Positions 18,968-25,379 of a stretch of 25,379 bases of DNA are shown here, in pieces. This DNA comes from Spirogloea muscicola (lineage: Eukaryota > Streptophyta > Zygnematophyceae > Spirogloeales > Spirogloeaceae): assembly GCA_009602725.1 (NCBI GenBank), contig WELB01000357.1:34755-60133 (forward strand), read 5' to 3'. Below the pieces are notes generated by a model. That model saw only the letters and a list, made by a program, of their open reading frames with translations, was not told the origin of the DNA and made no database searches. Position 1 is the stretch's first letter. The number at the start of each line of letters is the position of its first letter. Position numbers and translations under genes: made by a program.

Positions 18968-19186
18968 CCCCTTTTGGGTATTTGAGGACTGAACTAGCCC
19001 CATGCCTCTGACACAGAACATGTGCTTGTCACGCGACACTGCCTTCGTCAAGCAGTCTGCTACTCTGCCGCGCCTTCCTGTTACTGACTTGGCGATCCTG
19101 AGTGGGCCCTGAACAGCCCATTCCCAAACTGCAGCTCTGCGGTATGTAGATAAATGCTCTCTAGAGCTCTCTAGACCCCCCTCCAT
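18968..19186 (-). pseudogene. Ty1/copia-type polyprotein C-terminal remnant (RNase H end)
   Basis: The minus strand is open for 73 codons and ends QSSNTQKG-stop. The segment VADCLTKAVSRDKH...RGMGLV matches the well-known copia ending (A-D-x-L-T-K-x-L/V-x-R-x-K-H ... M-G-L). The preceding part (about 30 residues) is compatible with the last RNase H helix but decayed. Nothing upstream is recognisable. A possible polypurine tract and LTR start (TGTTGA) lie downstream, at about 18801-18785 on the minus strand. This is an old fragment. Confidence 0.6.
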
Positions 19187-19555
19187 CTGCCACCCCCTTT
19201 TCCTCCGAGAGGGCGTTTTCCAGGTCTTTCTAGACTGCCAGGTCGCTCTGCAAAAGATTGTACATTATGCCTACCCGATCCGTGAGAGGGTTAACACGGC
19301 ACGTCAACCTCACTTGCCAACACGCCTGGTGGTGGCCCCCTCATCGCCGCTGTGTGGTCATATTGAACAACTATGACTGTAGCAGCCTGGTCACATTGGT
19401 CGGAAAGTTGCTGTCGAGTGCGCAGATCATATGACAGGAGATGCATTTGTCCCATCGCTACAAAGGGCGTTTAGGGCTCAGTGGCCTGACTTCTAGCGGC
19501 TTGCTTGACCCAGCAGCTGCGGTAGGAGGATGAGCAGCCCAACTTTTACAAAGCT
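19187..19555. other. No gene or repeat recognised
   Basis: Mixed-composition DNA with stops in all frames. A short CTCTAGAG(CT) duplication occurs at about 19158-19172, next to the copia remnant. Confidence 0.4.
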
Positions 19556-19708
19556 TGCCCGAAGTGGAAAGCTAGCCCAGGAAGAATGAACAAGTTACAT
19601 GGTCGAAAGGGCGCCAGAATCACAGCGCCAGAACCACACAGCTATGCAAGAGATTACAGCGCACGGGAGCTTAGTAACCCCGAGTCAGCAGCCGCAAGTT
19701 GGAGTAGA
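19556..19708 (-). pseudogene. Short LINE ORF end plus 3' UTR and tail remnant
   Basis: The minus strand reads YSNLRLLTRGY-stop (stop at 19671-19673). It continues into a 3' UTR (AGCTCCCGTGCGCTGTAATC, then TAGCTGTGTGGTT) that recurs at 20310-20380, and a decayed tail (GGGCTAGCTTTCCACTTCGG, about 19592-19556). Confidence 0.7.
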
Positions 19709-19709
19709 G

Positions 19710-19900
19710 AAGCAAATACAGCTGATGATGTGGCAAAGGGCTGTGACAAGCCAGCCAGAGTAGCTGAAACAGCTCTGAGAATGTGAGGCAATGGCTGTGC
19801 GAGGCCATCCCATAGAAGTGAAGTGAAGCCCAAAATAGAAGACTCCTCCAGTAGAGGGCGATGACTGTGAGTGGCCAGCCCAAGAAAAGGATGGATAAGT
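19710..19900 (-). repeat. Run of about three decayed lineage II tails
   Basis: On the minus strand, starts such as CTTGGGCTGGCCACTCACAG (about 19888), GGGATGGCCTCGCACAGCC (about 19812) and CTGGCTGGCTTGTCACAGCC (about 19760) follow each other in one orientation. Each is followed by CATTGCC- or CATCGCC-like and CTTC-like sequence. They lie between two truncated ORF ends and read as an array of old tails. Confidence 0.55.
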
Positions 19901-19956
19901 GATGAAGGGGCCAGAGCATGTGCTGAAGCCCACAGCGACTCAAGTGGTCACGGTGC

Positions 19957-20190
19957 TCAATAGTCCCTGGTGAGCACTTGCAGGTCAGGGAATCTAGTCT
20001 CGGGGTAGCAGGTCCCCCCTCGATACCCAGAGGCTGCAGCCAGGAGTCGACCGCCACGCAGATGCAACGCGTGCGCCAGTGACCGCAGCAGCGGCACTGG
20101 CGAGCGCATGCGGTACATCTGGGCGAGAGATGAAAGACTTCTGGGCGAGAGAGCCCAGGAAAGAAAGAAACAGCTCTTTGAATGCAAGGC
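19957..20190 (-). pseudogene. LINE C-terminal fragment
   Basis: The minus strand reads SLAQMYRMRSPVPLLRSLA, then HALHLRGGRLLAAASG, to FPDLQVLTRDY-stop (19957-19959). About 55 codons are recognisable. Upstream it meets the tail at 20197 through a short CTTTCTTTCC-rich stretch. Another frame of the same DNA is open but has no LINE similarity. Confidence 0.75.
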
Positions 20191-20196
20191 AATGGC

Positions 20197-20312
20197 TGTC
20201 AGAAGAAGTGGCTCGCCCAATGGGGGCAAGGGCTGTGAGAGGCCAGCCCAAAAGAAGTGAGCTCTTCCGAAGGGGGCGGAGGCTGTGAAAAGCCAGGCCA
20301 GAGAATATGGAC
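20197..20312 (-). repeat. Two lineage II tails in direct tandem
   Basis: The older copy (about 20312-20260: GGCCTGGCTTTTCACAGCC, then GAGCTCACTTC) ends at the first base of the younger copy (20256-20197: TTTTGGGCTGGCCTCTCAC, AGCCCTTGCCCCCATTGGGC). The junction is CACTTC|TTTTGGGC, with nothing between. Confidence 0.75.
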
Positions 20313-20402
20313 AAGGTCCTAAATGGCCGAAAGGTGCGAAAACCACACAGCTACGCAAGAGACTACAGCGAGTGGGAGCTTACTAACCCCGAGTCAGCGA
20401 GA
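20313..20402 (-). pseudogene. Short LINE ORF end with 3' UTR
   Basis: The minus strand reads L-T-R-G then TAG-TAA (20380-20385), followed by the 3' UTR block AGCTCCCACTCGCTGTAGTC and TAGCTGTGTGGTT shared with 19600-19670. It is the head of the minus-strand chain running down to 19556. Confidence 0.65.
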
Positions 20403-20455
20403 AAGAAGGCGCGCAGTGCGCATGAGATCGAAGGAGAGGCCAACACTAGCCTTAC
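20403..20455 (-). repeat. Lineage III 3' UTR motif
   Basis: The minus strand has TTTTTGTAAGGCTAGTGTTG, GCCTC and CATGCGCACTGCGCGCC, the same block as at 4790 and 21148. It lies about 45 nt downstream of the ORF end at 20498. The GCGC-N3-GCGC stem is kept with loop ACT. Confidence 0.65.
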
Positions 20456-20497
20456 AAAAATTTTGGTAACGAAGTAATGAGTTGGCTGAGGGGGGCA

Positions 20498-20910
20498 CTA
20501 ATATCCTCGAGTGAGCACATACATATCTGACAAGCTAAGCTGAGGAGCCAGACCACCACCACGGAAGCCATTAGCCTGGCCTAACGCACGCCCAGCACGC
20601 TGTGTATCGCGAGTACCTTGGAGCACTGTACCCTCAATGGTTGCTGCATCCTATAGCAGGCAATGCTGGGCTTGCGGGACGCTAAGATGCCCTAAGCTAC
20701 CCGCCCGAGCACGTTGGCGGACATCGACATGTTGTGCCAGGCGATGGAGGAGGGAAGACCACTTCGTTTCGTAGCCGCCGTGTATGTCCATGGCGCATGG
20801 GAACAAGTGGTCGCCCGGGGGGGCGGTCCTCATAATGTCGCTCCTCCTTCTCCGCATGATCTGTCGCCCAACCTGGCACAGTCGGCGTGGGTGCCCCCCA
20901 GTCAGCAGGC
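20498..20910 (-). pseudogene. Lineage III LINE C-terminal fragment
   Basis: The minus strand shows AEKEERHYED, then DHLFPCAMDIHGGYETKWS and SLLHRLAQHV in shifted frames, and ends SLSDMYVLTRGY-stop (TAG, 20498-20500). The middle has frameshifts. It matches the fragment ending at 21275 best. Its upper end is joined to the end of a different LINE copy. Confidence 0.75.
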
Positions 20911-21062
20911 GAAAGTCGATTAAACTTGCAGCTAGAAAAGAAGCGAGGCACCCCGACGAGACCCGGAGGTGGCAGCCAAAGCGCGGCCTGCCCGCAAGTG
21001 CGCTACGTGACCGGTGGAGGAAGAAAAACGGATAGCCGCACACTGAAAACCTGGGCAAGCGA
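20911..21062 (-). pseudogene. LINE C-terminal fragment joined to the next copy
   Basis: The minus strand reads NAAGSLAQVFSVRLSVFL, a frameshifted middle, then AASLIDFRLLT. There it passes, without stop or 3' UTR, into the fragment that ends at 20498. The 5' side abuts a plus-strand tail (21079). It is the C-terminal end of a lineage II copy. Confidence 0.65.
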
Positions 21063-21078
21063 CCCAGCGGCGTTGTTC

Positions 21079-21140
21079 ATTCTTTTCTGGGCTGGCTTTT
21101 CTCAGCCCCTAGTCTCAATGGGCGAGCCCTTTTTCTTCTT
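21079..21140 (+). repeat. Lineage II tail, subtype B
   Basis: TTCTTTTCTGGGCTGGC, then CTCAGCCCCTAGTCTCAATG and GGCGAGCCC with a TTCTTCTT end. Subtype B differs from A in having CTCAATGGGCGAGC in place of CCCATTGGGAGTGC. It is flanked on both sides by antisense LINE material. Confidence 0.8.
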
Positions 21141-21147
21141 GAAGGGA

Positions 21148-21205
21148 AGGCGCGCGGGGCGCATGAAATGAAATGGAGGCCAATTCAAGCAAATACATTG
21201 TTTAG
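21148..21205 (-). repeat. Lineage III 3' UTR motif
   Basis: The minus strand has TTTGCTTGAATTGGCCTCC and CATGCGCCCCGCGCGCC, about 70 nt downstream of the ORF end at 21275. Here the stem is GCGC-CCC-GCGC. Similarity to the 20403 and 4790 copies stops near the GCGCGCC(TTC) end, probably the element's 3' end. Confidence 0.65.
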
Positions 21206-21274
21206 TCAGAGTCTAGGGCAAACTAAACAGGGCTACATAATACGGAGACCTAAACTAAGGTGCCTAAGGTGACA

Positions 21275-23735
21275 TCAGTATCCACGGGTGAGCACAAACA
21301 AGTCCGACAAGCTTACTTGGGGAGCTGGAGCGCCACCACGAAAGCCGGAGGCCTGACTTAGAGCGCGCCCTGCACGTTGATGAAGAGCCAATGCTTGCGA
21401 GCGCTGCAAACTAAGTGAGAGCTGCATTCTATGATATGCAACTAAGGCCTGCGGAATGCTGGAGTGGCCCAAGCTGCCCCCCCGACTTAGACGACCCGCA
21501 TCAACCAGCCCGGGCCAGATCCTTGTTCAGGGAGGACAATTTTACGCCGTAGCCTCCGTAGATATCCATGGCACACGGATAAAGATGGTCCCCTCGGGGA
21601 TGGTCCTGGTAGTGCCGCTCCTTCTTGCGCTCCACGCTGGACGTGGCCTAGCCAGACACGGTTGACGTGGGTGCGCCAGCCTTGCATGCGTTGATAAGTA
21701 CCACGTCCAGGAGCAGACGAGGCCCACCGCCCCGGGGGGTGGCGACCACATCCAGACGCCGCACATATGGCTTGCAGCGGCTTGAGGAGATTGGCATGAT
21801 GCCGGACACCTCCATCGCCGGATGATACCCCGCCTCTCGCACAATTCCAAACATAGTGTCCCTGATTAAGTCGTGGGAGGCAATGCGCTCACCCCCCTCA
21901 ACACATCTCCGCATATGAGCAGCTAGATCGATCATCGGCAATGTGGCCACACTCGCACTGGCAGATGGCAGCCAAGCAAGGGGGGGGGAGGCCGAGGCGG
22001 TGGTGGAGCGCTGTGCGAAACAGGTTGTCTGTGAGCCGAAGGGACTAGTATATCGGCAGAGCGTTTAGCCACTCAGACGCGCCCGTGGAGCTGATGGAAA
22101 GGAGCCAGGTGGGGCCACGTCCATCGTCCTTGAGCAGTCTTTTCAATTCAAGGCGGCCTGCACGTCCCCAGCGTGAGTGTAGTGCGCCTGCGCTTTCCTG
22201 TCAGAACAGCGTGCCCATGCGGCAAAATCTACATGACCCTCTGCAGGTGTTGGTAAAGAGCGCGAGAGGTCATGCAGTGCTGCGGTCAGGGAAAGCTGGA
22301 AGGGTAGGTTCTCTGTTGCAACACCCGCTATAGTGGGTGCTAAAACAGCCTGGCCCCTCAGGATGAAGCGACTGGAGATGGTGGAGGCCACTTGGGCCCA
22401 GCAACCCAGGTGAGCTGCTTGGGACAGGCGAGCCAGTGGACGGCACCCAAGGCCGCCTTTGCTGGTAGGAAGGGTACACTGTAGGATGGCAGCCGGCGTG
22501 GCAGATGCATTGGGATGGTCCACCAGGCCGTGAAGAGCCTGTTGGAGTTTGGAGTCCACGGTAGAGTAGATGGCGCTTAGTGCAGAGGTGGGGGGAACAG
22601 TCCGCAACAGGTAAGTGGGACGCTGGGCCACATAGCGGGTGAGGATGGCCACCGCAAGCTGCGTGTCCTGTAAGGAGGGGAGGGCCGGAAGGGTCTGGAG
22701 ATGGTTCTCAAGGGTGGACTCCACAACTTGCTCCACATGCCGAGCAGCCCCCAACGGGGCTCCAAGCACCACCATGCCGATTGGTGGGGTCTGGCACCCA
22801 GCCGGCAGCTTGATGGAGGGAGGGATGCCGGCTGGAGACCAGGCTGAACCCTTCTCGGCCCGGATGTTGAGGCCGAGGCTGTGAAGCTCGCGCTCCAACG
22901 TGCTGTAAGCGCTGGTGACTTCAGTCGGGAGTCCCACCATGGTGGTGTCGTCGGCGTAGCTTGGGACTAGCACAGCAGGGTGGGCCTCCGCCGTATTACG
23001 CAGCGCCCGTAGGTGTGCCAGTGCAAAGAGGAACCCAACCAAAGGCTCCCTGCCGGGTGCCTGTGCTGGATTGCAAGACCACCTGTGACGTGCCCGCTCC
23101 CCAGAGCAGGCGGGAGGGTGCTCCGTAGGAGCACCGGAAGAAAGGGATGAGGGAGGGGGAATGCGTGCGCAGCTCCTCGACGATGACACCTCTGTCAACG
23201 CTGTTAAACGCATTCTTCACGTCCACTGAGAGCGCCATCCAATCGGAATTGCAATCCAGGGCATCCTGTAGACCATGAACCACTGTCTCCGCGCCTGCAG
23301 ACAGCCCTGCGCCAAGCTGGTGGGGGGAGAAGTGGAGCTGCGCCGCCTCTCTGTTCTGCTGGAATAGGGTCTTTGAAACCAGTCGGGTAAGGACCTCGCC
23401 CATCGCAAGTTGGTCGGACGCCTCCGGTGGGCTTGGAAAGAGCGAGCAGGGTCCTGCTGTGAGTGCCGCCCGGGCCTTGGGTGGGAGAAGGCCGCGCGCC
23501 ACCGCTTGGCACACTTTGTGCAGCAGACTGAAGTCACCCGCCTCGTCGTCCAGCCAGAGCTCGCGAAGGTGTTCAAAGAGCATGCCCGAGGGCCCTCCAG
23601 CTGCTTTCCGGCTCTGCACCAACGCTGTCCGAAGGGCTGCTGGGTTGAGGTCCACCAAGGTCGGGGGCTGGAACTCCTTGAGCCAAGGGGGGTAGGGAAG
23701 GAAGCGCGGCCAGAGTGACTGGTGGCTGGGAAAGG
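21275..23735 (-). pseudogene. Large decayed LINE copy (lineage III), RT to C-terminus
   Basis: The minus strand is recognisable from the RT fingers (AALRTALVQSRKAAGGPSG, about 23640) through motif A (LSVDVKNAFNSVDRG, about 23220), motif B (GTRQG, about 23060), motif C (VPSYADDTTMVG, about 22950) and the thumb. It continues through the RLE CCHC (AAHMRRC) and D...D segment (RRLDVVAT, LLLDVVL), to SDLFVLTRGY-stop at 21275-21277. The frame is broken within motif B, near 22143, near 21950, near 21648 and near 21500. It is cut at the 5' end next to a tail-like hairpin (23722-23746). It cannot encode an active protein. Confidence 0.85.
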
Positions 23736-23746
23736 CCAGCCCAAAG
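23722..23746 (-). repeat. Tail hairpin at the cut end of the large LINE copy
   Basis: The minus strand has TTTGGGCTGGCCTTTCCCAG, then CCACCAG. The stem GGCTGG/CCAGCC is kept, but the second half of the tail is missing. The LINE sequence starts right after it. Confidence 0.55.
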
Positions 23747-23809
23747 GTAGGGGCTTGGGGGCGGGGGGGTGGAGGGTCCTGCTCTGGCTCTGGCCGGCTC
23801 TGGCTGCGT

Positions 23810-23982
23810 CTCTGACCGGACGCTGCTTAGCAGGGGTTACTGAGTGATCCATAGCTGCTTTATTTCTTTGTGTGCTTGTTTTACTTAGCGCTTCCCCTGG
23901 CCCCCTTCTCGTCCTTTGTTGATTTTTTTTTTGGGGCTGGCTTTTCCAGCCCCTATTCTCAATGGGCGAGCACTTTCTTCTT
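23810..23982 (+). mobile_element. Minimal LINE copy: ORF end, 3' UTR and lineage II tail B
   Basis: It holds L-L-S-R-G-Y-stop (TGA at 23841-23843), a 3' UTR (TAGCTGC, TTTGTGTGCTTG, GCTTCCCCTGGCCCCCTTCT), and a tail with the best stem seen, GGGGCTGG-N5-CCAGCCCC (23935-23955). It then ends in CAATGGGCGAGCACTTTC and TTCTTC. The next LINE fragment begins at 23983. Confidence 0.8.
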
Positions 23983-24610
23983 CGCCGGGACCCACTGGAC
24001 CAGAAGTGGTGGGCATTCACAACCTCCTTCGCGATGCCCTGGCGGGCTTGATGCGCGACGCCGGCTACCGGTTGTGGAAGTCACAACATCATGCCTATCA
24101 CCACTGACGCCCAGGGACGTCATCATCGCCGCACACTTGACATTGTGGGCGTGCAACCTGGTGGAGGACCACGGGCCCTGGTCGACGTTGTTGTTACGGA
24201 GGCATATAAGGGCCCAGCACCGACACACATCGCTGGGCATGCAGTGGGCGGTGCAGAACAAAGAAAACTGCGGCACTAGTCCGATTACCCCCGATGCGAT
24301 CAGCTCCTGCCAGCGGCAATCGACATCTATGGCTGTCTGGGTCCTCGTATCCACACTCTCCTTCAAAACATTGCCATTCTAGGCTACACTCGACGTGCAG
24401 ATGTGTTTCCGGCTGAGATGGGCTTGCCAGCTGCATATCTGTCGCTCTTGCGACCACGAGTTTCGGCCAGTTTGCAGCGCGTTCAGGCTAGTGGCTTGCA
24501 CCAGAAAGCTGGGCGAGCTTTCAGAGCTTGGTGGCAGAGGAGCTCCGCTTCTGGCATCTAGTATTCATGCATCGATTAGTGACCTTTATGTTTTGACCCG
24601 TGGTTATTGA
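23983..24610 (+). pseudogene. Lineage I LINE, RLE region to C-terminus
   Basis: It matches the intact element from about residue 1050: EVVGIHNLLRDALAGLMRDAG, a small deletion, then MPITTDAQGRHHRRTLDIVG, ALVDVVVTEAYK and HIAGHAVGGAEQ. It ends ASISDLYVLTRGY-stop (24608-24610). Several frameshifts and an in-frame stop after LRH (24280-24282) break it. It starts directly at the TTC end of the preceding tail. Confidence 0.85.
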
Positions 24611-24639
24611 GCGGGTCAATATGCTGTAGGTTATGTAGA

Positions 24640-24705
24640 TCTTCAGATGTGCTTGCCTTGATACTTGGCCATTTGGCCTACATTTGTTTGTAATGTACGG
24701 AATTT
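24640..24705 (+). repeat. Lineage I 3' UTR with GGCCA/TGGCC hairpin
   Basis: AGATGTGCTTGCCTTGATAC then TTGGCCATTTGGCC corresponds to 8889-8920. The stem is GGCCA (24667-24671) and TGGCC (24674-24678) with loop TT. The sequence beyond differs from the intact copy. Confidence 0.65.
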
Positions 24706-24707
24706 TA

Positions 24708-24896
24708 CTTCCAGGAGCCTAGCATCTCTGATCTGCGGCTGCTTAGCAGGGGTTACTGAGTGATTCGTAGCTGCTCTGTTTTTTTGTGTGCTTGTTGTCC
24801 TTAGCGCTTCCCCTGGCCCCCTTCTCGTACTCTGTTCCTTCTTATCGGGCTGGCTTTTTCAGCCCATATCCTCAATGGGCGAGCACTTTCTTCCTG
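24708..24896 (+). mobile_element. Minimal LINE copy: ORF end, 3' UTR and lineage II tail B
   Basis: It begins at CTTCCAGGAGCCTAGC, shared with 25315 onward. It encodes SISDLRLLSRGY-stop (about 24722-24756), and carries the same 3' UTR as the copy at 23843. It ends in the tail GGGCTGGCTTTTTCAGCCC, with CAATGGGCGAGCACTTTCTT. Confidence 0.8.
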
Positions 24897-24977
24897 AGAG
24901 CAGCAAGGGACTCAGCGTCGTGAGGTGCTGGGGTGGCTGGGTCCAGAGCTTGGGCAGCACGGGAAACGTGAAGGCTG

Positions 24978-25105
24978 AAAAAGAAGAAAGTGCTCGCCCA
25001 TTGAAAGAAGAAGAAGTGGCACTCCCAATGGGGGCAAGGGCTGCGAAAAGCCAGCCCAAAAAGAATTCACAAAGGTTCAGAGGGGCCTAAGAGCGGTGAG
25101 CAGCG
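24978..25105 (-). repeat. Lineage II tail A inserted at half of a tail B
   Basis: The minus strand has the extended leader (CTGCTCACCGCTCTTAGGCC, then CTCTGAACCTTTGTG), a complete subtype A tail and (TTC)n. It then continues at AATGGGCGAGCACTTTCTTC of subtype B with no gap. The proximal hairpin half of tail B is not present next to it. Confidence 0.8.
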
Positions 25106-25364
25106 GTGGCTTGAGCTACTTAACCAGCTCGCCCGCCACGCAATCGCCCGTCGCTTCCATGGTGAACCGGTAGACTTTCCTGCAGCCGGGTCGCTGGCGC
25201 AAGTGTATCGCATGCGCTTGGCCGTCTCGCTGCAGAGGTCCATGGCCCGTGCGCTGCACCTTCGTGCCGGGAGAGCCCTCGCTGCTGCCTCTGGCTCTGT
25301 CCAGGGGACCCACTTCCAGGACCCTAGCCTCTCTGATTTGCGGCTGCTTAGCAGGGGTTACTGA
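25103..25364 (+). pseudogene. LINE C-terminal fragment reaching the window end
   Basis: About 86 codons are open: WLELLNQLARHAIARR, AAGSLAQVYRMRLAVSLQRS, then ALHLRAGRALAAASG to LSDLRLLSRGY-stop (25362-25364). The 3' UTR (GTAATTTGTAGCTGC) runs off the window. The frame is intact, so the copy is young. It stands head-to-head with the antisense tail on its left. Confidence 0.8.
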
Positions 25365-25379
25365 GTAATTTGTAGCTGC

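Noticed and set aside
19671-20192. 173-codon minus-strand open frame
   Set aside because: Only its last ten codons match a LINE end. The rest crosses an array of tails and, in another frame, a recognisable LINE fragment.
20714-21035. Plus-strand open frames over the lineage III fragment
   Set aside because: They are antisense to recognisable LINE C-terminal coding sequence.
9170-25105. Tail arrays as a CRISPR-like or regularly spaced repeat system
   Set aside because: Spacing is irregular, orientation is mixed, units are attached to LINE ORF ends, and the genome is eukaryotic with spliced genes.
9170-25105. Tail hairpins with T-runs as rho-independent terminators
   Set aside because: The T-run lies before the stem rather than after it, and the context is eukaryotic retrotransposon 3' UTR.

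Overview
The window is eukaryotic nuclear DNA, most likely from a green alga of the prasinophyte kind (inference). The reasons are two genes with ordinary GT-AG introns, a plant-type leucine-rich-repeat (LRR) protein with an LRRNT_2-like cap and 72-nt phase-2 LRR exons (a known land-plant/green-lineage gene structure), and a very heavy load of non-LTR retrotransposons. One N (15322) and a poly-A run at the left edge point to a draft assembly. I cannot name the species.

Layout. 1-358: poly-A, then a long alternating purine-pyrimidine (CA/CG)n tract. 578-3672 (+): a cysteine-rich, probably extracellular protein in at least nine exons; every internal junction is phase 2 and the joined frame is open. 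4790-8944: fragments of older elements, then a nearly complete LINE whose single 1255-aa ORF (5081-8848) carries an N-terminal CCHC finger, a reverse transcriptase with all catalytic motifs, and a C-terminal CCHC plus restriction-like endonuclease (RLE). 9.1-15.2 kb: a repeat thicket of truncated LINE copies on both strands. 15725-18406 (+): the LRR gene, about one LRR per exon, with one frameshifted exon. 18.7-19.2 kb: a decayed Ty1/copia fragment. 19.5-25.4 kb: a second thicket of truncated LINEs.

The most interesting signal is in the thickets. LINE copies share the C-terminal ending (S-D-L-x-x-L-T/S-R-G-Y-stop) but fall into three lineages with three different 3' tails. Each tail has a small conserved hairpin: GGCCA/TGGCC (lineage I, the intact element), GGGCTG(GC)/(GC)CAGCCC (lineage II), and GCGC/GCGC (lineage III). 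The lineage II tail, about 60 nt ending in (TTC)n, occurs some two dozen times in both orientations. It is often joined directly to the cut 5' end of the next truncated copy, so copies are strung tail-to-head in chains (minus 14392-12927, plus 23815-24896, minus 20402-19556). I infer that the hairpin tail is the RT recognition signal, as known for other stringent LINEs, and that tails may also be preferred landing sites.

The two host genes contain none of these tails in the introns I could define. Neither gene has a visible complete 5' end. I saw no tRNA, rRNA or CRISPR array.
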